The notes beneath the pieces are model-generated. The model did no database searches, was not told where the DNA came from, and saw only the letters and a program-made list of their open reading frames with translations. Shown here in pieces: positions 57,497 through 64,000 of a DNA stretch of 64,000 nucleotides (its first letter is position 1; each line of letters opens with the position of its first letter). Source of the DNA: Bacteroidales bacterium (lineage in GTDB: Bacteria > Bacteroidota > Bacteroidia > Bacteroidales > P3); assembly GCA_030523765.1 (NCBI GenBank), contig JAUNHX010000009.1, forward strand, positions 20,916 to 84,915. The letters are read 5' to 3'. Both the position numbers and the translations under genes were made by a program.

Positions 57497-57955
57497 TTAC
57501 ATCGAAGTAAAATCATAGCAATTCAGTTCGCGAGCCGTATCGGCAAGTATTATTTTCTCTACCTTGTCGGCATGAAGTCCCAACCAAGAGGCCAGTGCCG
57601 ATGCAGTAGCCATATCATTCTGCTCGCGGCTCATAGCATCCTTGCTGCGCATCGGAGGAACCACGATGATGCGAGCCCCCTTCTCAACCAAATCATCAAG
57701 GAGTGGATGGATGATACTCTCAAACTCGACCATTGGTGGCAGCGGGTTTACACCATCGTAGTATTCATAGGTACTACAAGGAAACTGATGGTGGCTTCGA
57801 AGGAAGAGATCATAGGAAGGAGATATTACATTAAAACCACGACACACCAGAGCCAACAGTCCATCAGCCCCGAACTCTTCAGGCTTGAAAGCATTGCCTC
57901 GAGCAATGTATAGTTGCGGATGGAGTATAGAATTGCGTATAGCTACTTTATTCAT
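57497..57955 (-). CDS. Unrecognised 152-residue cytoplasmic protein
   Basis: No signal peptide or membrane segment. The sequence 'GADGLLALVCRGFNVISPSYDLF' and 'LLDDLVEKGARIIVVPPMRSKDAMSREQNDMATASALASWLGL' suggests an alpha/beta fold, and the start 'MNKVAIRNSILHPQLYIARGNAF' is well formed. No catalytic motif can be named. It is the first gene of a likely operon with the Ig-like lipoprotein and has a good -7 element at 57995-58002. Confidence 0.55.
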   Translation of the reverse strand: MNKVAIRNSILHPQLYIARGNAFKPEEFGADGLLALVCRGFNVISPSYDLFLRSHHQFPCSTYEYYDGVNPLPPMVEFESIIHPLLDDLVEKGARIIVVPPMRSKDAMSREQNDMATASALASWLGLHADKVEKIILADTARELNCYDFTSM

Positions 57956-57994
57956 AATGAGTTACATCTTGTTGGTTAAACAATTCAGATGTTG

Positions 57995-58002
57995 CAAAGA
58001 TA
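57995..58002 (-). promoter_or_regulatory. -7 element of the 152-residue gene
   Basis: TATCTTTG on the minus strand, 40 bp before the start codon, matches TAnnTTTG. Confidence 0.5.
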
Positions 58003-58027
58003 CACCTTTTATTCCAAAGGGAAGAAA

Positions 58028-58055
58028 AAAAGGTGCCTCCCATGTGAGAGGCGCC
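58028..58055 (-). terminator. Terminator downstream of umuC
   Basis: On the minus strand a nine-step stem with one mismatch (AGGCGCCTC with GAGGCACCT) is followed by eight T. It is about 290 bp beyond the umuC stop codon and just upstream of the next operon. Confidence 0.65.
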
Positions 58056-58342
58056 TCAAATACATCATGTGAAATAGTAAGCACGCAAGGATAACGCAAC
58101 ATTATCATTTTTGTTGGATTGCAGTATGCAAAAAATTCTTAAAAAACGAAACTCATACCTGTTTTTCTCAGCAACCCAACAATGAATCATCCAAAGTGGA
58201 ACCAGATATGGTGCTGATATTCCACACAATAGCATTGATATCAGATAACTTTGTCTGTAGAAATGTTAAAGAAGAGCTCCAAGAAAACAAAGCATTACAA
58301 TAGTCTCCCCATTTGTAACACCTATTAAAATCTAGCACCACC
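58056..58342. other. umuC downstream region
   Basis: No gene recognised. A 31-codon plus-strand frame at 58208-58303 ('MVLIFHTIALISDNFVCRNV', then a helical end) has protein-like composition. It may be a remnant, but nothing supports expression. Confidence 0.35.
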
Positions 58343-59638
58343 CTATTTCAATACAATGATATCCTTCCATCGTGTAGTAGGATTCTTACTCTTATAGTCG
58401 CGCCTTATAGCACTCGCAAAGCCTACTGTTTTCCCCTCACCGTTTCGCATCGCATATTGCTGCGCACCTAGAATCACCGTCTCCTCCCCATTGGTCTTAT
58501 TGATGCGATCCATCACCTTATCGAGCGATTTGAGTTTCTCGAACCGTTCCGCATCAATATCAAAAAGATTCAGTTGGATTGGCGACGTAGGGCCAATACC
58601 CATCACCACTACCCCAGCCTTTTTGTACTGATAGCCCTGCTTGTACATCTGTGCTAGCAACTCTGTAGCAGCCTTCACAATCGTCATCGTAGCGTTCGTA
58701 GCCGTAGGCAGTCTCAATTCCCTAAACTGCCAGTCTTGTGGCAAATCCTCGCGGAAAAAGTTTGTGTTAAGGAACACACCTATAATCGAGGCCACCGTCT
58801 CCTGCTTCCTCAGTTTCTCAGCACAGCGTGCCGCATAGTTGCTCACATGCACCTTCAGCCTCTCCAAATCCGATATCATTCCATCGAAGCTACGACTCGT
58901 ACAAATGCTCTTTTTCTTTGCCAACACCTCGTTGGGCACCATATCCATCCCATTCAATTCGGCCCAAGTACGATAAACCACAACATTCTTAAATGTAGCA
59001 TTCACCCACTCCTTCGATCGCGAAGCAAAATCGTAGGCTGTCATCACTCCCAATCCTTGCAGTCGCTTACTATATCTGTGACCAATACCCCATACTTTTT
59101 CAATCGGATAAAGTTTCAATGCTTTGTTCCGCTTTTCCTCATCATCAATCAAGCAGCAATGCTTATAGCCCGAATAGCGTTTCGCAAAATGGCTAGCCAT
59201 CTTCGCTAGCGTCTTGTTTGGCGCTACCCCGATGCTTACGGGCAATCCCACCGATTTCTTGATTCTTTGATGCAACCGTTCGCCCCAGTCCTTATAGTCC
59301 ATTCCCTCCATACCATCTAGGTATACAAAACATTCATCGATCGAGTAGCGAAAATACTTTGGAGCCTCTTGGCGGATAATCTCCACCACACGTCCCGTCA
59401 ACTCATCGTACAACTCATAATTGGATGAAAACACTGCTATCTTTTGGTTAGGGAACTCCTGCTCTAGTTTAAAGAAAGGTAAACCCTCCTTGATCCCCAT
59501 TTTCTTTGCCTCGTTCGAGCGTGCCACAATGCAGCCATCGTTGTTCGATAGCACCACAACAGGCTTTCCGTTCAAATCGGGACGGAACACCCGCTCGCAG
59601 GAAACATAGCAGTTATCACAGTCAACGATAGCATACAT
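58343..59638 (-). CDS. umuC: Error-prone DNA polymerase V catalytic subunit UmuC
   Basis: Y-family polymerase for lesion bypass. The 431-residue protein begins 'MYAIVDCDNCYVSCERVFRPDLNGKPVVVLSNNDGCIVARSNEAK', with the first metal-binding aspartates. It carries 'YSIDECFVYLDG' (catalytic Ser-Ile-Asp-Glu), the thumb-region 'KVWGIGHRYSKRLQGLGV' and a C-terminal little-finger domain. Length matches UmuC (about 420). It is 25 bp downstream of umuD, the standard umuDC operon. A DNA-damage response is expected from the family. Confidence 0.95.
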   Translation of the reverse strand: MYAIVDCDNCYVSCERVFRPDLNGKPVVVLSNNDGCIVARSNEAKKMGIKEGLPFFKLEQEFPNQKIAVFSSNYELYDELTGRVVEIIRQEAPKYFRYSIDECFVYLDGMEGMDYKDWGERLHQRIKKSVGLPVSIGVAPNKTLAKMASHFAKRYSGYKHCCLIDDEEKRNKALKLYPIEKVWGIGHRYSKRLQGLGVMTAYDFASRSKEWVNATFKNVVVYRTWAELNGMDMVPNEVLAKKKSICTSRSFDGMISDLERLKVHVSNYAARCAEKLRKQETVASIIGVFLNTNFFREDLPQDWQFRELRLPTATNATMTIVKAATELLAQMYKQGYQYKKAGVVVMGIGPTSPIQLNLFDIDAERFEKLKSLDKVMDRINKTNGEETVILGAQQYAMRNGEGKTVGFASAIRRDYKSKNPTTRWKDIIVLK

Positions 59639-59663
59639 ATTGGGTACTCCTCCTTTTCACTAC

Positions 59664-60101
59664 TCATCTCTTCCAGCACCGAATGGTCCATACTACCACA
59701 CCCCACACCTCGAAACTGTCCGCATCATCAATCTTTATAGGGTGATACTTCTTGTTTGCGGGCCGCAGTTCAATATAACCCTCCGCCTTATGCGTCAAAT
59801 CCAGATATTTGATTGTAAACTCATTGTTTACAAACGCCACAATAACATCGCCATCACTTGGTTCAACACTACGGTCAATAATAGCTATATCCCCATCGTT
59901 GATTCCTGCATCAACCATGCTATCGCCATCCACACGACCATAAAACGTAGCCTCTGGATGCTTTATCAGATCACGGTTAAAATCAATACTATCATGCCGA
60001 TAATCCTCCGCAGGCGAAGGAAAACCAGCCTTGATGGCATAAGCCAAAGGCAGCTTCAGTCGCTTATCAAACTCTCCTGACAGTATATGTATTTTGGACA
60101 T
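59664..60101 (-). CDS. umuD: UmuD-like autoprotease
   Basis: S24/LexA-like protein that self-cleaves when RecA is active and then joins UmuC. The 145-residue protein has the Ala25-Gly26 cleavage pair in 'YAIKAGFPSP', catalytic Ser61 in 'VDGDSMVDAGI' and Lys98 in 'NNEFTIKYL'. All required residues are present. It is the first gene of the umuDC operon. Upstream lies an inverted repeat (60137-60164) that could be an operator. Confidence 0.95.
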   Translation of the reverse strand: MSKIHILSGEFDKRLKLPLAYAIKAGFPSPAEDYRHDSIDFNRDLIKHPEATFYGRVDGDSMVDAGINDGDIAIIDRSVEPSDGDVIVAFVNNEFTIKYLDLTHKAEGYIELRPANKKYHPIKIDDADSFEVWGVVVWTIRCWKR

Positions 60102-60136
60102 AAAACAGTTCGTTCTCGTTTATTCGTTGATATGAA

Positions 60137-60164
60137 ATAGGTGAATTTATAGAAAACCACCTAT
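60137..60164 (-). promoter_or_regulatory. Inverted repeat upstream of umuD
   Basis: ATAGGTG (60137-60143) and CACCTAT (60158-60164) are separated by 14 bp, so equivalent positions are 21 bp apart (two helical turns). It lies 36-63 bp before the umuD start and is a candidate damage-response operator. No canonical LexA box was recognised. Confidence 0.45.
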
Positions 60165-60299
60165 AGTTTCGGGTCCTTAGTGCTTTTCAGCCAACAAACA
60201 GCCAAACACCCTACAATAACGAAAATCCCCCTGTTTTTGTATGCAGTAATAAAAAATAACCTCAAAGAAACTGACGATTTATTCTAGGGAAAAAGAAAA

Positions 60300-60383
60300 C
60301 CTACGTAAGCTCTAGGTAAGCCCTAGGCAAGTACTAAGCAAGCTTAAGCAAACTATTTGAGCCTGCTTAGAACTTGCCTAACG
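60300..60383. repeat. 11-bp repeat array, direct then inverted
   Basis: Degenerate units ending in AAG/AAC follow each other at 11-bp steps: CCTACGTAAG (60300-60309), CTCTAGGTAAG (60310), CCCTAGGCAAG (60321), TACTAAGCAAG (60332), CTTAAGCAAAC (60343). After an eight-base gap two units occur in the opposite orientation (60362-60372 and 60373-60383). The core is CTAGGCAAG. The array lies between the divergent umuD and 788-residue genes. Confidence 0.7.
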
Positions 60384-60441
60384 TATGACAATAGGGGGAA
60401 AAGGGTATGGGTAGGTCATCATAACTATGCCAACCTTTTTC

Positions 60442-60449
60442 TAGTTTTG
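60442..60449 (+). promoter_or_regulatory. -7 element upstream of the 788-residue gene
   Basis: TAGTTTTG matches TAnnTTTG, about 100 bp before the start codon and about 60 bp after the 11-bp repeat array. The -33 element is unclear. Confidence 0.4.
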
Positions 60450-60551
60450 CCAAAAATGTATATAGCAGCTACATCCCTTCTGTTTATCTTTAACGCAATA
60501 TTATTGAAAAGAATACGTTAAAAAGAGAAATACTCACCTTGCTGCTGCCCC

Positions 60552-62918
60552 ATGAAGAACAACCCAGACAATCCTACTAGCAGGAAAGCCAAGCATCTCC
60601 CACTATGGCTCATTGGTATTGCTGCCATTGCCACCCTTATTGTCTTTGGACTATCACGCACAGCAGTAGGCGAAAGCGTCAAACGGGAAAGCGCACGTCT
60701 CTTCGAATATGAATATATCCCCAACCAACATATAAACATCGATAGCTGTGAGGCAACCGCAGCGTGCGACTCAATCTATAAAGACTATCGTTCCAAATAT
60801 CGCTTCCATTATCAAACCATCGGAATGGCTTCGTTCGCTGACAGTAGTCGTATGCTCCTCCTCAGCGAACTCCCGCCCCATTTCGAAACCGACTCTATTG
60901 CCTCTATCTTCGCCCAGTTCACCCATCGCACCGATCAGCGACACCATCGCATAGGCTATGATGGCTATGTCACCGATATGATTATCCTTTTAGGCAATGC
61001 CACTCAAGAAAACTGCGACAATCTCATCCAAAAACTTAACCAAGAGCTCTTCTTCAGCCAATACAAACCCACCGTTACTCAACTTCCTGTAAATCATAAA
61101 CGTCAGTATTTCGCCAACGAGAATATCGACTACCAGATTACTCTCGATGAATTCAACACTTGGTTTATGGAAAACAACGAGGGATTTATCCGTCTCAACG
61201 ATACCAACAAGATCATGACCATCCGCGATCTCTTCGCCTCCCAATCGCTAGGCATCTATTTCAGTCAAGCTCCTGGATTTGTGGCTTGGGCTATCGCCAA
61301 AAACGAGGATATCGCCCCGCAGATAGGCAACATACGCCAATTCACACTCGATGCCGACCTCATTCTAGGTGCTTTGGCCGATAGCAGTACGCTAGTGGTT
61401 ATTGGTCGCGAACGTCAATCGCCTCTCTACGAGCTTCCCCCATTGCAGATAGAGAGCATCTTGCTACTAGCAGCCACCACAGAGAAAGAGCTATCACAGA
61501 GTCTCGATGTCAACGATCTTATGGCAGGCAAAATGAATAATGGCAAAGACTGGTGCCCTACCTATCTAAGCCGCGAATTGGAGAACACCGAATTTGGCGA
61601 TCTGATGACCATCACCGATGTACTACTCAAAGACTGGTCAGAACATGGCACCATCCAAGAGGGCTATTATCGTTATCCCAAACCTAGCTACTATCCCTTC
61701 GATAAACCCCTTTTCCGTAAGCTAGGACTGAACGAACTCGTCTACAACTGGAACACCGCTGGTGCCATGTACGCCATCGATTGCGAAGGATACACCATCT
61801 ATACCCTCGGACGCACAGGATCGCTGCCCGTAAGCTACTTCAATTCACCCGAGCGCAGCCAGTCGATAGGCTATCGCTACGAGAATCAAGCATACCATTA
61901 TTTCAGCACTCTTGGCAACACCGATCTGGCCCGTGTGGTACAATACGCCGCTCTTTACCAACTATTTATTGACAACAACATCAGCTATTCAGGCAACACC
62001 TACCCCTCTTTCCCAAAAAACAAACCCTTCTTGCTCTACAAACCCACCATCGAACTGCTCAACACCCTCCGCCAACTGAGTAGCAACGAAATTGCCCATC
62101 TCTCCGATAGCCTCTCCAAACGCAGTTTCCAAAGTTATCAGAAAGGGGATATCGACAAGCAGCTGCGACAAAACGAGGAATCCCACCATATGACCTATAC
62201 CGAAGAGCATATCGACCAAATTTATCACAACGTACACCTCAACACCCAAGCCAGCATCAGCAACCATATCTACGAAGTACAGCAAATGCTCAACAGCCTC
62301 ACCAACGAGCAGTTCAACCAACTAGCCCGCCACCTCTCCTATCCTCGTGGCGTCCGCATCCACGATCAAGCAACCTACAACACCATGCTACAAGCTAGGA
62401 AAGTCAACCAACTGATGCGTACCCTAGGCAAAAACAACCTCGACTTGCTAGGAATGGATCTGAACGATACTAAGAACTTCTTTACCAGCCATCTTGCTAG
62501 CAATGCAGGCCGCTATACCAAGACCTCCTCCCTTATCATCACCTTCAACGATCTGCTTACCACAGGCGGACATAATCTCTCATCACGTATCAGCCGCGTC
62601 AATTCCATGACCCACTACAAACAGCAACGTAGCAGCTACACCCCAAAAGATTACGAAAAGCCCTCCTCTCCTCACCCCACTACCAAACCTGCATCTACAA
62701 GCCAACCCAAGAGCGCCACTACCCCTTCCAATCCTTCCAAAAGCAATACTATTCCCTCCAAAAGCAGCACTCCCTCCCAAAAACATCCCACCAACAAGAA
62801 CAATAAAACCACCACTTCCAAAACCTCACAGGTCTCAACCACCAAGAGCAACAGCACCAACGCCCGTCCGCGCAGTGCCGTCATTCCCTCCACACCCCGC
62901 ACTACACGAGGTCTATAG
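60552..62918 (+). CDS. Unrecognised single-pass membrane protein with S/T/P/K-rich tail
   Basis: A 788-residue protein with a short basic N-terminus, one membrane helix at about 17-33 ('LPLWLIGIAAIATLIVFGL') and a large region likely outside the cytoplasm. Residues about 35-560 look globular ('RFHYQTIGMASFADSSRMLLLSELPPHFE', 'YDGYVTDMIILLGNAT', 'GAMYAIDCEGYTIYTLGRTGSLPVSYF'). Residues 560-665 are helical. The last 120 residues are low-complexity Ser/Thr/Pro/Lys ending 'VIPSTPRTTRGL'. No enzyme motif or family recognised. It is a lone gene converging on the following type IX gene with a 15-bp gap. Confidence 0.65.
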   Translation: MKNNPDNPTSRKAKHLPLWLIGIAAIATLIVFGLSRTAVGESVKRESARLFEYEYIPNQHINIDSCEATAACDSIYKDYRSKYRFHYQTIGMASFADSSRMLLLSELPPHFETDSIASIFAQFTHRTDQRHHRIGYDGYVTDMIILLGNATQENCDNLIQKLNQELFFSQYKPTVTQLPVNHKRQYFANENIDYQITLDEFNTWFMENNEGFIRLNDTNKIMTIRDLFASQSLGIYFSQAPGFVAWAIAKNEDIAPQIGNIRQFTLDADLILGALADSSTLVVIGRERQSPLYELPPLQIESILLLAATTEKELSQSLDVNDLMAGKMNNGKDWCPTYLSRELENTEFGDLMTITDVLLKDWSEHGTIQEGYYRYPKPSYYPFDKPLFRKLGLNELVYNWNTAGAMYAIDCEGYTIYTLGRTGSLPVSYFNSPERSQSIGYRYENQAYHYFSTLGNTDLARVVQYAALYQLFIDNNISYSGNTYPSFPKNKPFLLYKPTIELLNTLRQLSSNEIAHLSDSLSKRSFQSYQKGDIDKQLRQNEESHHMTYTEEHIDQIYHNVHLNTQASISNHIYEVQQMLNSLTNEQFNQLARHLSYPRGVRIHDQATYNTMLQARKVNQLMRTLGKNNLDLLGMDLNDTKNFFTSHLASNAGRYTKTSSLIITFNDLLTTGGHNLSSRISRVNSMTHYKQQRSSYTPKDYEKPSSPHPTTKPASTSQPKSATTPSNPSKSNTIPSKSSTPSQKHPTNKNNKTTTSKTSQVSTTKSNSTNARPRSAVIPSTPRTTRGL

Positions 62919-62933
62919 ATAGACTAATTATTA

Positions 62934-64000
62934 TTATTGCTTTATCAATTTCAGATACTCATAGTCGTTGCTTGTTGTCACCACCTTGACGATGTAGGTC
63001 CCGTTTGAAAGACGCGATACATCGAACTGGCTTGAAGTCTCTTGTGTCAATACTTTCTGTCCATTCATAGAGAAGACCTCTATCAACAGGATTTCATCGT
63101 TTATCAGCTTATGCTTCTTACTCTCAACTCTAACCATGTTGGTTGCTGGGTTGGGGTACAACGAGATGGCGCAATAGCCATCAACCTCGCTGATTCCTAC
63201 CTGAGGGCAGACGGTGATGACATCGCTCCAGGGACTGTGAGCCGCGCGGTTCCCATCGCATATGCCACGGACACGGAACAGATGGCATTGGTTGTCGAGT
63301 AGGGTAACGGCCAAAGTGGTATCCGCTGTCTCGATGACTGTGGCATCGTCCCAGTTGCCTGATTCAGGAACATAGGCCAGTTCATAGCCCGAATGATCGA
63401 ACTGACTACGCCACGAAAGGGTGACTGTATAGCCTGCTGTCCTATCACACCACAGAGAATCCACACCGGGGCAGGGCCTCTGACGGTGCAGATCCAATGT
63501 AGAGTCGTAGAAAAATGTCATAACGGAAGCCTCTTGATAGTTTCCCAAAAAGATGCTGTCGTACACTCTTGGTTGATCGCCCGTTTCTCCTCGGAACACC
63601 CACCCATGGTCATTGACCGACATACTCTTGCAACTAAGAATAAAGTTATATTTTATCGGTGACAATAGGGTTACCTCTTTGGTGTACTTGTTGATTTTGC
63701 ATATTTCCGTTTCTTTTAACGCGTGATTCAACCGTTCATACGCAACATTTAGCACCAATTCGTCTCCGATTGTTGCCAATGAATTGTCAGAACTGTGATA
63801 GTTTATAGTGTCTACCACGTAATAGTCGACAGGAGTTCCTGTATTGCGATTATAGGAAACAATTAGGCAATATTCAGTTGGACCTTGAGGAATCAAAGTA
63901 TTGTGTGAACTGTCAATATAGAATCTAGTGTCATACCCATTACCAAGACAATATAAAGCGTAAGCATTATTCTCATCCACCGCAAGGCCTCCTACATTCA
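62934..64000 (-). CDS. Type IX-secreted protein with Fn3 domain, 5' end outside window
   Basis: The frame is open to the right edge and reads 'NVGGLAVDENNAYALYCLGNGYD' at the border. A GTG at 63980 is in frame but does not look like the true start, so the gene continues beyond the window. The visible 355 residues include a repeat-rich region with aromatic motifs, a fibronectin III-like segment ('TVTLSWRSQFDHSGYELAYV' to 'CHLFRVRGIC') and a type IX sorting domain from 'ISLYPNPATNMVRVES' to 'YIVKVVTTSNDYEYLKLIKQ'. A secreted or surface protein of unknown function. Its sorting domain differs clearly from those of the two genes at the left end. Confidence 0.82.
   Translation of the reverse strand, partial: NVGGLAVDENNAYALYCLGNGYDTRFYIDSSHNTLIPQGPTEYCLIVSYNRNTGTPVDYYVVDTINYHSSDNSLATIGDELVLNVAYERLNHALKETEICKINKYTKEVTLLSPIKYNFILSCKSMSVNDHGWVFRGETGDQPRVYDSIFLGNYQEASVMTFFYDSTLDLHRQRPCPGVDSLWCDRTAGYTVTLSWRSQFDHSGYELAYVPESGNWDDATVIETADTTLAVTLLDNQCHLFRVRGICDGNRAAHSPWSDVITVCPQVGISEVDGYCAISLYPNPATNMVRVESKKHKLINDEILLIEVFSMNGQKVLTQETSSQFDVSRLSNGTYIVKVVTTSNDYEYLKLIKQ

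Noticed and set aside
58208..58303. A 31-codon plus-strand frame downstream of umuC
   Set aside because: Too short and without promoter or family support; noted only as a possible remnant.
63978..63980. GTG at 63980 as true start of the last gene
   Set aside because: The frame stays open to the window edge with protein-like sequence before this codon, so the gene most likely begins outside the window.

Overview
The window comes from a member of the Bacteroidota, most likely the order Bacteroidales. It carries three proteins with the type IX secretion C-terminal sorting domain. Its promoters fit the Bacteroidota pattern TTTG - about 20 bp - TAnnTTTG, and Shine-Dalgarno sequences are weak. It also holds a VirE-type primase / DUF4248 / HU-like cassette and an rplQ-eno gene order, both common in that group. 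No tRNA, rRNA, CRISPR array or transposase was found.

Layout. (1) 1-8600, plus strand: the 3' end of one type IX-secreted fibronectin-III protein and a complete 2214-residue paralogue built from five tandem repeats of about 263 residues. Both genes are followed by the same 3' non-coding module: a hairpin, a 94-bp segment identical at every base, and a terminator. (2) 8641-24670, minus strand: the division and cell-wall (dcw) cluster in the order mraZ-rsmH-ftsL-ftsI-murE-mraY-[murD remnant]-ftsW-murG-murC-ftsQ-ftsA-ftsZ. At the murD position only a 179-residue C-terminal domain remains, without ATPase and with its substrate-binding motifs changed. The mraZ promoter is overlapped by five GG-centred boxes spaced exactly 10 bp apart, a likely MraZ operator. 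(3) 24985-30514, minus strand: an accessory cassette with an HU-like protein carrying an InlB-type repeat, a DUF4248 protein, a VirE-type primase-helicase with an AT-hook, and an unrecognised coiled-coil protein. The non-coding region holds eight TATCCAG/CTGGATA sites, three of them at exact 21-bp steps, plus G-tracts on both strands. (4) 30667-32332: a possible 36-residue micro-ORF, an ADP-ribosylglycohydrolase and an L-2-amino-thiazoline-4-carboxylate hydrolase-like protein. (5) 32400-52942, minus strand: the joined str-S10-spc-alpha translation cluster from rpsL to rplQ, followed by enolase. It includes fusA, secY, map, infA, rpmJ and rpoA and is headed by a textbook promoter before rpsL. 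(6) 53318-58055, minus strand: four small paralogous lipoproteins of a family I do not recognise, an Ig-like-domain lipoprotein and an unknown 152-residue protein. (7) 58343-60101, minus strand: umuD-umuC, an error-prone polymerase operon. (8) 60300-64000: an 11-bp repeat array in direct and inverted orientation, an unrecognised 788-residue single-pass membrane protein, and a partial type IX-secreted protein.

How the genes work together: the dcw cluster makes peptidoglycan precursor (MurC, MurE, MraY, MurG), septal wall (FtsW, FtsI) and the divisome (FtsZ, FtsA, FtsQ, FtsL). The ribosomal cluster supplies translation, RNA polymerase alpha and the secretion channel SecY. Type IX-secreted adhesin-like proteins lie at both ends of the window. 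The strongest candidates for new biology are the murD remnant, the invariant 3' module of the adhesin genes, the phased TATCCAG array beside the primase cassette, the 11-bp array between umuD and the 788-residue gene, and the tandem lipoprotein family.
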